Shown: one piece after another, positions 41,717 through 54,116 of the stretch | How the letters are laid out: each line of letters starts with the position of its first letter | Position numbering within the stretch: the first letter of the stretch is position 1 | Assembly: GCA_029844215.1 (NCBI GenBank) | Contig: JAQGDG010000048.1 | Span: 806,001 to 870,000, forward strand | Reading direction: 5' to 3' | Length of the DNA stretch: 64,000 bases | Source of the DNA: Przewalskia tangutica | Taxonomy: Eukaryota; Streptophyta; Magnoliopsida; Solanales; Solanaceae | The notes under the pieces: model-generated | Seen by the model: the letters and a program-made list of their open reading frames with translations, nothing else | What the model was told of the DNA's origin: nothing | The model's database searches: none | Program-made: the position numbers and the translations under genes

Positions 41717-41752
41717 AACATTCGAGGACGAATGTTTCTAAGGGGGGAAGAA
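41717..41752 (+). other. Dyad and polypurine tract of A
   Basis: AACATTCG (41717-41724), AGGA, CGAATGTT (41729-41736), then AAGGGGGGAAGAA (41740-41752) directly before the LTR start TGTTACACCCCGTAA at 41753. Confidence 0.85.
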
Positions 41753-41830
41753 TGTTACACCCCGTAATTTCAGGACATGTTTTAAGAACGTAAGTAAGAA
41801 CTCAAATGTTAAGATTAGAGACTTGTAAAA
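41753..41830 (+). mobile_element. Element A 3' LTR, first 78 bp
   Basis: TGTTACACCCCGTAATTTCAG... matches the start of LTRs I and L up to ACTTGTAAAA, where H inserts. The remainder of A's LTR is outside the window. Confidence 0.85.
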
Positions 41831-43847
41831 TGTTATACCCCGTAGTTCCGGAATATGTATGTAAGGACGTACGTACGAATGTATAATCCCTAACTAGGGT
41901 AAGAATGAAAGAATTGTTTTCCGACGGAAAATATTCCGAACCTTGTGAAGGAAATTTTACGGTTCAATATTAATTTTTTTCAATTATGAAATTTTTCCGA
42001 GAGATAAAATATTTTGGACCAATAGGAGGGAGACATGTGTCACCCCAAGAGCCATGTGGGACGTTTCTTTTCAAGACAAGTGGGCAAGACAAGTGGCCAA
42101 AAGTCTTGCATGGCAATTTGCATGACATGGGACGTTTTTTGTGGGTTAGTGGGCAAGTCAAATGGTCAAAGTCTTGCATGACATTTGTGGGACAAGTGGA
42201 GAAAGGAACCTACACAAACAATCTATACCATACACATGTTTTAATCCTAACCCTTGGTTGTCCTATATAAACACCTCTAGTTGATGAAAATCTTCCACAC
42301 TTAGAATATTTCAAGACTTGAAAATATTTTCTCTCCCCTTTCCTAGTTTCTCTCGTCCAAAGCCCATTTTTTTGAGCAATTGTTGTCCAAAAATTCTTAA
42401 ACTTATAAGTGTTCTTCCTTAATGTATTAGGAAGATTATTAACCAAGAGTTAGACAAGATTTCACACCCATAGCCTCAAAATTACCCCCTTGGCCGAGAG
42501 TGGACAGAAATGGAACCTTAGTGTTCTTCACTTTTTGGAGTTAATTCTTGAATAGAAGTTGGTTAGGAACTTCTAAAGGTGACTTGTGGTGGTTTGGAAC
42601 ACAAAGATTTGGAGCTAAAACTTGCTTAGGAGCGACTTTAAGTTCTTGGATACTTTTGGGCTAAAGTGAGGTAATGAACCTTAACCTCTTTGTGAAGTTG
42701 ATTATTATGTATATTGGATATTATACATATATTGGAAGTATATTATGAAGTATGAGACATAAAGAAAGATTTGGATCTTGTTAAGATGTTAAAAGGAGAA
42801 TTGGCAAATTAGCCATTAAAATGGTAAAAATGTATCCATTACTTACTAAGAAGTTAACAACAAAGAAACTATAACTTATATAAAGATTGGAATATAAGTT
42901 GAAGGACTAATGAAGTAATTGGATAAGTAAAATTGTAAAAGTTTGCCAAGGACCCCAACTTAAGGACCGTATATACTTTTGACCGTATTTACTTTGGACT
43001 GTATTTACTTTGGATCGTATTTACATTGTTGTTAAGGGAAAAATTGTTAATCGCGTTCTGTTTGGGCGTGTGATCCCCTTCTTTAATTATTGTTGTTATG
43101 AAGGAGAGATTGTTAATCGCGTTCCGTTTGGGCGTGTTATCCCCTTCTTTAATTATTGTTGTTATGAAGGAGAGATTGTTAATCGCGTTCCGTTTGGGCG
43201 TGTTATCCCCTTCTTTAATTATCGGAATTATTGCGCCTTATTTATGGCATGTTGGTTACTATTATCGGGCCTTGATAAAGGTGGAGAATTGAGTAGAAAC
43301 GGGGGAAGTGTTGCCCAATTTTTCGTAGCCTAAGAGAAATCTTACTTAGAAGAATCCCACGTAAAACTAGAAGTTGATAGGCGTGTTTTGACTATTATAG
43401 GTTGACACTCTGCGCGCGACATATCCGACTTGGCAAGTGGATTTAGCCGAGGAGGTATGTGATTCTTCCTATTCTCTTGAGCATGATATTTGTGAAATAT
43501 ATATATATAGTGCGGTAGACGCACGTGTGTTGAAGGAGTTGATTTCCCTTTTATGTCCTTGACTTGATTCTAGTTAAGTGACTTGTTGTAAAATGTTAAG
43601 GACTTGAATTATGTTAAAAGGTTGTAAAACCTCATTCATGAGTAATGAGTACTTGGTCTTTAAAATAATAAGTTATCTTGAATTCGGAAATGAGAGTAGT
43701 TGTCCTTGGATGGTTTAAAACATAAAATGTTATAATAGCTTTATGGGAAGTTAGTTATAACGACTTTATGAAAATGAAGAAATGGTTTTATTATTGGTTT
43801 TAAAATGGTAACTTAACAGTTGTTTTAAAAAGATGTGAGACTTGATC
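41831..43847 (+). mobile_element. H: plus-strand LTR (5' part) inserted in A's 3' LTR
   Basis: It begins TGTTATACCCCGTAGTTCCG at 41831 after TAAAA (candidate target duplication). Features in order are the palindrome GACATGTGTC (42032-42041), TATA box CCTATATAAAC (42262-42272), GAG|GTAATG (42668-42673), a 66-bp repeat, GAG|GTATGTG (43452-43461) and twin MYB-like motifs (about 43731-43770). LTR I interrupts it at 43848. Whether it is a solo LTR or the 5' LTR of an element cannot be seen. Confidence 0.75.
43025..43222 (+). repeat. Three-copy 66-bp tandem repeat in H
   Basis: Units contain ATTGTTAATCGCGTTCCGTT and TTTGGGCGTGTTATCCCCTT. The period is a multiple of three, so two overlapping frames stay open and give repeated peptides. 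This is not evidence of a gene. Confidence 0.85.
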
Positions 43848-45428
43848 TGTTACACCCCGTATTTACAGGACATGTTTTAAGAACGTACGTGAGAATTCCT
43901 AATGTTAAGATTAGAGACTTGTAAAAATTTATCAGAATTATGGAATTGTCAGAAAACGAAATATTATGACGAATGGGAGGGCGACACGTGTCACCCCCCT
44001 TATGTTGCCTTGGACGAAATTAGGCATGGGCAAAAGGGTCATTTGACCCTTGTTAGGAAGACAAGTCTTGCAACTTGTAGAGCTTGAGAAAATTGACTTA
44101 GTCAATGGGTCCACAAGGCTTGATATTTAAGAGAACCTCATCCTAGCCACCCATTTGTACACATCTTGACCCTCCATGTTACTATATAATACTACTAGTA
44201 GCAAGACTAAGCCCAACACTTAGAAAAAAATTCAAGAAATTGGATGAACAAACAATAGTGCTCTCGGGTTCATCAACTAGAAGAAAGAAAAAAAATTGTT
44301 TGTTGTCCATTAAGCTCCACACTTTAAACCAAGGTTCATGAGGGTATTGTAAGTGTATCTCAATAGAAAGATCCCAAAAAAATAGCGTTTTCGTATTAGT
44401 CGCAAGGTGAAAACCTAGTTACTTTTCTAGGTTTTGATTGGAAGATTAAAGGGGAGTTGTATGTGAGATTCTAAGGGTTTCAAGTGGCGGATTGAGGTGT
44501 CAAGAAGAGGCTCTAAGTTGCTAGGGAGTGACTTTGGATTTGAAGATGGACTAAGAATCGTTGAGGTAATAATCTTGTCTCTTAAGTGTTACAAGATGTT
44601 ATATTGTTGTTAGCCTTACATTTTACTAGCATGAAGTATATGTGTTGAAGTTTTATAAGTGTTATGGATTGCTGTAGCCTAAAATCCGAAATGACATATT
44701 AGCCATTTGAAGTTGGATTACAATTTGGTCGTATTTAGAATCGTCGCATGTTACTTATTTGAAGATTATAGTAGTTATAATCGATTGCGACTTGATATCA
44801 TGTCATGCTAACAACTTGGATTGAAAAGGAAATTGGATAAGAATTGGTATTGTTGTATCCCAAGATTGCCGGATCAATTGTGGGGCGGAATTTTACACGT
44901 CTAGTAGGCGTGTAATCCCCTATTGTTTATTGCATTGTTGGGCCTTAAATGTGGCGTGTTTGGTTATTGAATTCGGCCTTGAAAAAGGTGGCAAAGTATG
45001 TAGAAACAAAGGAAGTGCTGTCCGATTTTCCGTAGAATTTAGTGACTTAGCACCTAGAATATTCTACGTTTGAAGTAAGAAGTTAATGGACGTATTATGG
45101 CCATTATATGTTGAAGTACTAAGTATATCGTATTCTACTTGAAGGATGGAATAGCTATCAAGGTGGAAGTACTTTGGAGCATTTTGCTATTTGTCGATAA
45201 TCGTCGCGAGGTATGTGAACCTCTTCCTTCTTTTGGCATGATTCTATGTATGGAATATACATGCAGTAATATTTCATGTTCCCTTCTACTCATAGAAGTT
45301 AAGAGGTGTGTATGTGATTTACTCTATGTAAAGGTTATGTCTAGGTTATCCTAAGTTCTTGTCAAGTCTTATGGGGCATGTTGGTAAGAGTCGTTAGGAG
45401 GTATTTGGAGTCAAGTTGACTCGGCTAA
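43848..45428 (+). mobile_element. I: plus-strand LTR (5' part) inserted in H
   Basis: It starts TGTTACACCCCGTATTTACAGG at 43848 after TGATC (candidate target duplication). It matches LTR L from 13038 over about 1.6 kb. The promoter dyad GACACGTGTC is at 43983-43992 and the TATA box TATATAA at 44184-44190. E interrupts it at 45429. Confidence 0.8.
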
Positions 45429-48359
45429 TGTCACGACCCGATCCCGGGCCTGTGACTGGTGCCTTACCCCGGGCACCCTAGTGATACAACATCAGAGAAA
45501 ATCAGCGGAAATAAAAACTTAAACATGAAACAAGAGATAAAGTATGAAACAGGCTAACCAAAACGGTCACCCTCCTGAATATATACATATATATATCAAC
45601 CTGAACAGTTAAATCCTTTTACAAACCCTGCCCACAACAGTACTACAGACCTCTAAGAATGTAACCATAACTATGACGGGACAGGGCCCCGCCATACCCC
45701 TGAATGTACAAGTAATTACACTGACAGGGGACTATACCAAAGATGAGCCTCCGGAGAAACGGAGCTTCCCAAAACGCTGAACTGTGATCCTAAGAGCGAG
45801 GATCCACAACCAATGTACCTCTACCTGCGGCATGAACGCGGCCAAGGAGGTCGATAACAGTACCAAGTATGTGAATCAGAAAAATCAGAATGAAATCATA
45901 ATAGTCTATATAAAGCGCGAGACATGTATGATAACCAAACTACGATCCACAATATATAAATGCATGTCAAGTCGTGACTCACGCTCAAAGTCATTACTCA
46001 AATATACAATGGGTCTCACGCCACAACATCAATCATGCGTGGAATACCTTCCTCATCACGGCATATCTATGATATAGTCACACCAAGAAGTACACATGAA
46101 CATCAGTCCCACTGTGTCATAACAACCGTCTGAGGCAAGTACGGCTAACTACGGATACCAAACCGCATCATCAATCCGGGCAAGTACGAAAGCCAACTAC
46201 CGGATACCAAAGTCGTACCAACAAATCTATATAACCAAACCACGGCCGACCTGGCAAGTACGAAGCCAACTACAGATACCAAGCTGCGCGCGCACTGGCG
46301 GCAAGTACGAAGACTAACTACCGGATACTGCCGGAATCACGAGACTTCGCCACAAACCGAACAGGCAAGTACGAAGGCTAACTACCGATACCAAGCCAAA
46401 CAGCCACGACTTCGGGAAAGTACGAGCCAACTACGGATACCAAGCCGAATCGGTAAAACCTCATGGAGAGCTAGTCCATGGAACAACAATCCTAATGGAA
46501 CCATACCCGGGCCCCAACGTGTCGATAGGTCAAGGATATAACAAGATAACCGGCCCTCCATCGAGAGACGCGGTGGTATAGAAATACAATACTAGCACGA
46601 CAAGGCTATCACACGCAAACGTAGGCAAGTTACACACAACTCAAGGTACTTTCATTTTATGCTAAAGTTCAGGTTTTGACCCCAAAGTACTACGTACGTT
46701 AAATTCTTTTTAAAAGATCCATTTCTTTTACAAAGGTCACCCGATACCCGTAGTATCAAAATAAAGTGACTAATATTTTAATTAAACCAAAACAACTTCC
46801 AGACTTTCCTTTTTAAACCAAATTAAGACAATACCATGCCTTCTTTTTAGACCAAAACACTTCTCCTTTTAAAGTCAAGTTACCATTTTAAAACCAATGA
46901 TAAAACGACTCATTTGTTTTCATAAAGTCGTTATAACTAACTTCCCATAAAGCTGTTATAACACTTTATGTTCTAAACCAAAAACTCTTCAATTCCACAA
47001 GTCTCTTTTCTTTTAAAACAATAACAAGTATTCTTTTAAAACCCAAATAACTTACTCTTTTCAAAACAAGTAACCTATACTTAAAATCAAGTTACTTCTC
47101 TTTTTCCGAAAACAAGTCGTTATAAGTCAAGTCTCTTATCTTACAAGATCAAGTCTCTTATCTTTCAAAAACCAATAAACCATTCTTCTACCTACATAAA
47201 GTCGTTATAACTAACTTCCCATAAAGCTATTATAACACCTTATGTTTTAAACCAACCAATTCACTTAGCACATGTACGTCTACCGTACTACATAGTTCAC
47301 ACCAATCATGCTAGAAAAGATAGGAAGAGGTTCACATACCTCGCGACGATTATGTAGAAGAATGGTTTATTGGTTTTTGAATCCTTTATAATCATCCTTC
47401 CAATATATCTTATACTCAATTCTAAATTACTACAAGATGTAATATCCAATTACAATAGGGGGACATAGATTATTACCTCGATAAGCCCAAAATTATCCAA
47501 GATTATATGTCGATCCTGAGCAACGTTTAGCTCCAATTCCTTACGCTCCAACCCGCTCCAAGCGACCCTTAGAAGTTTCTAAACAACTTCTCTTAACACT
47601 TCAACCAAGTTTATGAAGATTTTTCTAGGGTTTCACTTTGCGACTATTGGAATAAAGTAGTATTTCCGGGCTCCTAGTATTGAAATAACTTTGGAATACT
47701 ACTAGGGATACTAGGCCAAGGTATTTGGGATTATACAATAATACTCAAAGTATTTCTACACAAGAGGGGAGGGACGAAACACAAGCTCAAAGGAGGAGTA
47801 TTTTGCCTTGGAAGGCTTGAGTGTGGGATGAATTTAGTCTTCAACTTAAGGGGTATATATAGAGGATTCAAGGGTCAAGATCTAAGCAAGGTGTGTGGTC
47901 AAGATTGGGCCATGTGTGTGTCCCACCACACCACATGGCCAACGATTTGGGCTACTAGTGTCAAGCCGTTCGACGAGGGACAGTGGCTGGCCACATCCTC
48001 CACCGGCCAAGGGTGCCACACGTGGGGTGACACATGTCGCCCCGATTAAATCAAAATATTTCATCTTTCGAAAATATCCAAAATCGAAATCTCAAAAACA
48101 AAGTGGGCCCACAAATCAGTAAATTTCTCCCGTGGGCCCCACGTGACCATTTCCGAAAATAAAATCCCAAAATTCTAATATAATCCAAGAAGCCCAAATA
48201 CCAAATCTGGGAATCCAATTCCCATTAACGAACATTTTTCTTCACAAAAACCGGAAATTTTTCCGTCGAAAAATCACATCTTCCTTTCTTTCCAAAATTT
48301 CTGTCGTATTCTCGTACGTACATTCTCACATACATAACCTGGAACTACGGGGTATAACA
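45429..48359 (-). mobile_element. Element E 3' LTR
   Basis: The minus strand runs from TGTTATACCCCGTAG (48359) to ...GGATCGGGTCGTGACA (45429), 2931 bp. The promoter dyad GACACATGTC is at 48029-48038 and a TATATATA-type box near 47852-47861. Twin MYB-like motifs occur near 46920-46975 and 47205-47250. About six repeats containing GGCAAGTACGAAGCCAACTA lie at 46133-46447. Confidence 0.88.
46133..46447 (-). repeat. Six-copy imperfect ~52-bp tandem repeat in E LTR
   Basis: Units contain GGCAAGTACGAAGCCAACTA and CCGGATACCAA. The same repeat on the plus strand borders S2 in S1 (5190-5250 and 8630-8750), which helped to locate the S2 junctions. Confidence 0.75.
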
Positions 48360-48394
48360 TTCTTCCCCCCTTAGAAACATTCGTCCCGAATGTT
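48360..48394 (-). other. Polypurine tract and dyad of E
   Basis: The minus strand reads AACATTCG, GGA, CGAATGTT (48394-48376), then CTAAGGGGGGAAGAA up to 48360, next to the LTR start. It has the same arrangement as autonomous elements A, B and D. Confidence 0.85.
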
Positions 48395-49300
48395 CCTTCT
48401 AAGTCTCCAAAACATACCTGTGCCGGTATAGTCTTCACTACTATACTTACCAAACCAGACCTGCCACTAATGGCCATAGTATAACATACACGCAACTCTC
48501 AATCTAAGCCAACGAGGAATCACCTCTAACGTGCATAACAACACAAAACTTCCACCCAGGGTCCAAAGGATACTTCCTTCCCCTCTTCACTTATAAAAAG
48601 GACACTTCCATCATCTTAACACATCTTAGCCTCTTTCCTTACTCGTCGGATCTTCCTCGTACACTCGAAATCTTCCTACAATACGTACCACATTCCTGTC
48701 ATTGCTTCAGTTTCCAAAACCTCGGGGTCACTATATCTAACTTGGTCATCATACTAGCCTCAAATTCCCTTAAGGCCATTCCCGGACTTCACGATCCGAT
48801 TCTGATCGAACGCATCCACGAACCCGTACGATGGTTACCTAAACTTGGGCCTAGCACCCTCGTGACCCTACCACCTGGCGGGACCACCTCGAACTGACCC
48901 CACCCCAAACCGGGCTGCGGGTTAACCCGCGAATGGTCCTCAACCCGACCCATAATCGCACCAGACTCTTGTTCCCCGATCCGGAACAACCTTACCTATA
49001 CAAGTCCTGAAAGCTACCACTTTCATCTTACACAACCCAAGGAATTATCCCGCTAATACACCCCATGTATATAATGCTCTCCGACAAGGATCACCCGCAA
49101 AGTCTTATACTCGAGACGAACTTACATCTAAGGTCTCAACGTGTAATATTCTAAGGTTCACACCTTCTATGTCCCCATACTTATCCTTTCAACTAACCAT
49201 GTTTTCTAACACATCAATAACACAACGCTATTCGTACATAGCACACAATAATAATATCACCATATCCAGCATACTAATCTCTAGAGGGTTAAGGATATAC
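48395..49300 (-). other. Post-gag module of E in place of pol
   Basis: Minus-strand sequence between gag and the polypurine tract. A 66-codon frame at 48789-48989 contains FEVVPPGGRVTRVLG, matched by VVPPGGRVTRVLGPRL in G2 (about 62800-62860), but flanking frames do not hold together. It begins at CAG|GTATATCC (49303/49300), resembling a splice donor. No known domain is recognised. Homologous sequence is in B, G1, G2 and partly K. Confidence 0.6.
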
Positions 49301-50435
49301 CTGTATCTACCGCTTCACTCTAATCATAGGCACCTGCAGGCGATAGTAGAAGGTGATGAACCAGCCATAGATCCTGAAGGCCGAGTGTCTACATCCGTGC
49401 TACCTCTAGTCGGACAATTTCTCGCAAAGTGGCCCTGCTGGCCGCATGTAAAACAACCTCCCGAACCAGCACGACCCTCCCCCTTATGGATTCTACCGCA
49501 ACGGCCACACTGAGGTAAGGGTGGCCTCATCTGGTCAACACCACTACTCCCGAAAACTCAACCTCGAGCCCCGACCGCTTCAATACTCGATGCCTCAAGA
49601 TCGCGAGGACCGCTCAGATCGGGCGGAGGCGCATAACTAGTCTCACTGGCCGAGGCGGTCCGCCTCGAAGTCGCCAAAAGACCTCGCTGTTCGCCTCTTC
49701 GCTGATCCTGGTCATTCCGTCGAACTCTCCGCCTCACACCTGGGTGCATAAGCTCGCATGCGGCAATGTCCATGCTCGTGAAGAGCTACACCCGAGCAAG
49801 CCTCGCCAAGTAGTCATCGAGCCCGTGACGTGGCGGTGCACTCGCCCTCCATATTTGCCACTAACGCCGGGACATATCGCCAACGAGTCGAACTCCATGT
49901 TGTACTCAACCGCACGCCCGCCCCGCTCAACATCAAAAATTGTTTACCGAGCCTCCTCATCCGCGGCAAGAAATGTGTAAGAAAAGCCCCTGAGAACTCG
50001 TCCCATACAGCTGGAAACGCATGCTCCCCCCGGGACAGTTCCCATGAATCAAACCAGTCGACTGCAGTATCACGCAGTCGATGCGAACCCAATATCACCG
50101 ACTCTGCCTCAGAGGCCTTGATCACTCTCATGATCCGTCAGAATCGCTTGATAAACTCACGAGGTCATCCTCGGCTCGATCCATAGAACATCGTGGATCG
50201 CAACTTAAGAAGTCCCGGTCTCCAACTATCGCCCTGGGTGCACTATCGTACCGGCCCCGCCGCCCTCAAGTCTCTCCATAAACCTAACTAGTAATCGGGC
50301 CATCTCTTGCAACCCATATCCTCTGTTCTCGCCATGGGCCGAGGCTCAGTATCGTGGTCTCAGCAGCCACTATCGCGTTCTAAACTCACGGGCCGGCATC
50401 GTAGAATCCGCCGTCAGAGCACCACCTCTGTAAAA
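49301..50435 (-). pseudogene. gag: gag of element E, frameshifted
   Basis: Near 50300 the minus strand reads MARLLVRFMERLEGGG. The capsid block follows at 50131-49815 (SHRLRDTAVDWFDSWE, then WDEFSGAFLTHFLP). The nucleocapsid with CGRCGRIHKGEG and zinc knuckle CFTCGQQGHFARNC lies at 49440-49520. Two or three frameshifts separate these. The fold order is normal and the C-terminus ends near 49324, as expected for a gag-only element. The start is lost at the F insertion. Confidence 0.8.
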
Positions 50436-50437
50436 AT

Positions 50438-53109
50438 TGTTATACCCGTATTTCCAGTATGTACGAGGACGACGTGAAAAGTTTGAGCCTTAAAGTAGGC
50501 AAGGCCAAAATTTTGTTCACAACTACCTAAAAGAATCGCTTTTTCGACGAACGCTTTACAAGACTCGCAAGGGAAAATTACGCTATGTCATTTCAAAATT
50601 TTTCGGATTTTTCCGAGAGATGAAACATTTTGGACCAACGGAGGGTGACATGTGTCACCCTCATATCGACGTTGTTGTGGCGCCACATGGGACAATTGGG
50701 ATCTTGGGTTAGGTAGGATATTTGTGATAGTTGGTGTGGTAGATGGATTAGGTACACATGGGTAAATCCTCACCCTACACTTGCCTACCACTTGGCTTGA
50801 TCTTCGCCTTTGATTTCCTATAAATACCCCACTTTGTGAAGACTTCTTCATCCACAAAAATCCCTAAGTCTTGAAAACCCTCTCCCTCCTCTCTATGGTT
50901 CGCCCAAGCCTTCCCTCCCCTTTGAGTAGGCCCTGGCCGAGGGGTACACCCTCCTAGTGGCCTTGGCCGAGTACCCCCTCTTGAGAGTTGTCTCAAAATA
51001 CTACCCCTCTTGAGAATTGTCTCGTAAAATACTACCCCTCTTGGTAGAAATACTCCAAGTATAGTTACTATTCCAAAATACCTTGGCCCAAATACCTTGT
51101 AGTATTCCAAGGTTACACATATACTAAAAGCCCAGAAATACTATTATACTTCCCTTCAGTCACAAAAACGAAACCCTAAGGAAAATTTTCATAGCCGGTT
51201 GAAGTATTAAGAAGAAGTTGCGTAGAACTTCTAAGGATTGTTTGGAGCGGGTTGGAGCGCCCGGAGTAGGAGCTAAATATTGCTCAGGATCGACATTAAA
51301 CTTGGATAATTTTGGGCTTACCGAGGTAAATAATCCTATCCTTCTATTGTAATTGGAAATTACATATTGTAGTTGTATAGAAATGAATATAAGATTCATA
51401 GAAGAGATTTGAACTAATGTAAGGATATTACGTAAAAGACTTGAACCAAATCACATCAAGAATATTAATGTAGAAGATGGTAGACTAATATAACCTTTAT
51501 AGGTTGAATGTTCTGCGAGTAGCATGTACTACTTGAAAGGCGGACAAGGCTAGCCGGGTTATAACCGTGGAGCGTTTTGCTAATAGTCGATAATCGTCGC
51601 GAGGTATGTGATTCTTCCTATCCTCTTGAGCATGATATTTTAAAAGAATATATATATATAGTACGGTAGACGTACGTGTGTTAACTGAACGTAGTTTTAC
51701 GGCAATGTCTTTTGACTTAAGCCTGAATAATAAGAATCTTGAAGTATTTCAAAAGAATTAAGAAACCTTTTTGAAAGAAGAGTAATACTTGGTTTTAAAA
51801 GCTTAAGAGTTATACTAGCTTTATGGGAAGTTAGGTATAACGACTTAAGAGAGATAAAAATAATGATTTATTGATTTTAGAAGTTAAGAGACTTGATCTT
51901 AAAAGATAAGAGACTTAACTTAATTAATATGAATTTTGTTAAAATATGTGAAACCTCATTCGTGAGTAATGAGTACTTGGTTTTTTTAAAAAGGAATAAT
52001 GGTTTACTGATTTCGGAAATCAGAATAAGTATCGAACAAACCACTGCAGCGTTAATAAAGGGAAATGTATTGACTAATTAAGTATTATTAAAACCAGTAG
52101 AAACCTCCATCTGCATAGAAGCTAAGATGAGACAAAATGATATTACATTTCCTAGATCATGGCTGCTTTAATAAGATTGTTATAAACAAGAATAACCTAT
52201 TCACATATAAGGCATATGTTTCTCAAATTGTTTTAAAGGAGAATTATATCATTAAGTGATTAAAGTTATGAACTACGAAACCTTTCGAAAATGAGAAACT
52301 TGAGCATTTGAAATTAGGCAAACTTGAACGTTTGGAAAATAATGTTGTTACTTGATTTTACAAAGGGAAGTGTTTTGGTTTACTTAAAAAGATAGTCACT
52401 CTATTTTTATACTACTGTATTGAATGACTTTGTGAAAGAAACGGATCTTTTAAAGAGTTAATGTATGAAGTACTTTGGGGATAAAAACCCAACTTGTTGA
52501 CATATAGTAGAACGCACTGCGTGAATAACTTGATTGTGTTGGTTTGTGATAGCCTTGTAATACTTCGTTGATTTATAATTAAACATGTTAGGATGCTACG
52601 TGTGTTAGTGTCTTGTGATGTTTGTGTAAAGGGTTTCTTGTTGTGCTTATGTTGTCTAACGGTAAGCCGTTATGCTAGTATTACATCACTCACCTCTTGA
52701 CATGATTCCGGTTAAGCCGCTCGCGATGCGCGGTAGACTCAGCGTCTGCAGGACCATGATTCGAGAATACTCACGCGGTCCCGGACCTATGCGAGCTACG
52801 AGTTCCGTGTTAGCGCGCCTTTATGGTCACGCGGTCTACGTGGCCATGCGATCGCGAGTCCAGGACGCGGGAGTAGCTACCCTCGATGCGAGGAATATCT
52901 CACGCGGCCTGTGAGTGGCCTATGCGGAGTCGCGGAAGTTCGAGGACTAGACGCCGACATTAGATACTCACGGCGAGTGGCCGCCGATCATGTGGCGGTT
53001 CAGACAGATCTCATGATACGATTTATGACCATGTTGGTACTGTGGTTTTAGTAGTCGCTATGCCTTCGATTTCTACCCGTGACGGTTTTATTATGACATT
53101 GGGACTGGT
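50438..53109 (+). mobile_element. F: plus-strand LTR (5' part) inserted in E's gag region
   Basis: It starts TGTTATACCCGTATTTCCAG at 50438 after AAAAT (candidate target duplication). It has a perfect dyad GAGGGTGACA / TGTCACCCTC (50641-50662), a TATA box CCTATAAATACC (50818-50829), GAG|GTAAA (51323-51329), GAG|GTATGTG (51601-51610) and twin MYB-like motifs (about 51810-51850). It is of the same family as D's and S2's LTRs, and is cut at 53109 by G. Confidence 0.8.
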
Positions 53110-53689
53110 TGTCACGACCAACCTGCCCGTGATCGTGTCTTACCCGCACCCTAGTAATACAACATCGAGAAAATCAATAAGTAAAACATGAACATGAAAT
53201 GAGAGATATAATAAATAAACAAAGCAACCAAAACAGCTTGCCTTTTTCATATATACATACAAACCAACAGCTTTAATCTTTTTACAACACCGCCACAACA
53301 GATTACATGCACTTAAGATTTACAACAACTATGACGGACAGGCCCCGCCATACCCCGAATGTACAAGAACCTACGACTCGGGAACACATACCAAAAGATA
53401 AGCCTCCAAGGAACGAGCTTCCCAATAAGCCAAAGGTGATCCTAAAAGCGGGGATCGACAAACATGACTTACCTCGCAGATGAACGCACTTCAAGGAGGT
53501 CAAGATAACAGTACTAAGTATGTGAAATCAGAAATACGCAAATGAAATCATAATAGTCTATAAAAGCAGAGACAGTATGATAACCAAACTACAGACACAC
53601 ACATAATGATTATATCAATTCGTGGTCTCACGCCACAACATCAATCCCGCCCGTGAGTACCTTTCCCACCGCGGCGCCTATGATATGAT

Positions 53690-53975
53690 AACAACAAGAC
53701 AAAGAATCCAAATGGGAGCATACCCGTGCGCTACGATCGCGGTCGATGTCCAAAGGGAACAAATAAGACAACATTCCAAATGGAAGCATACCCGCGCGCT
53801 ACGATCGTGTCGATGTCCAAAGCGGAAACAATAAGACAAAGATTCCAAATGGAAGCATACCCGCAGCGCTACGATCGCGTGTCGAGATGTCCAAAGGGAA
53901 ACAATAAGACAACAAGGCGGTAATCAAAGTGGAAGCATACCCGCGCGCTACGATCGTGTCGATGTCCAAAGCGAT
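53690..53975 (-). repeat. Four-copy ~70-bp tandem repeat in G LTR1
   Basis: Units contain CCAAATGGAAGCATACCCG, then a GCGCTACGATCG-type stretch. This is the minus-strand form of the S1 repeat at 4953-5146. The counterpart in LTR2 is at 59440-59712. Confidence 0.8.
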
Positions 53976-54116
53976 TAACAAAAGTAACACTATCAACAGA
54001 ACGCACTGCGGAATTTATCCACACCGGCCACGCCCAAGTAAGTTCTCAACAAGTCAACCGACCTCCATCGAGACGCCAGAGTATAGAAACACAATTCTTG
54101 CACAACAAAGGCTATC

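Larger units (their letters stand above)
37904..41830 (+). mobile_element. Element A: autonomous Ty3/gypsy element, gag to start of 3' LTR
   Basis: The oldest element in the stack. It starts in gag (B inserted there), continues with protease, RT, RNase H, integrase, chromodomain-like tail and polypurine tract, and ends 78 bp into its 3' LTR (41753), where LTR H is inserted. It has the best-preserved pol in the window, but with several stops and frameshifts. Confidence 0.85.
45429..50437 (-). mobile_element. Element E: gag-only (TR-GAG-like) LTR retrotransposon, minus strand, partial
   Basis: On the minus strand: gag (from about 50430), a post-gag module without pol, the dyad and polypurine tract, and a 3' LTR (48359 to 45429). 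About 0.9 kb lies between the zinc knuckle and the polypurine tract; protease, RT, RNase H and integrase motifs are all absent, and the matching space in A and D holds the whole pol gene. The LTR belongs to the S1 family. GCTAA (45424-45428) is the candidate target copy. F is inserted at 50438, so the 5' LTR is outside the window. Confidence 0.8.

Noticed and set aside
48789..48989. 66-codon frame in E's post-gag module as a new gene
   Set aside because: Part of it is similar in G2, but the frame has stops and shifts in both G copies and no recognisable domain. It is kept as a finding about the module, not as a gene.
49169..49513. Plus-strand 114-codon frame opposite E's gag end
   Set aside because: It is antisense to the zinc knuckle on the minus strand, which is clearly the coding strand.
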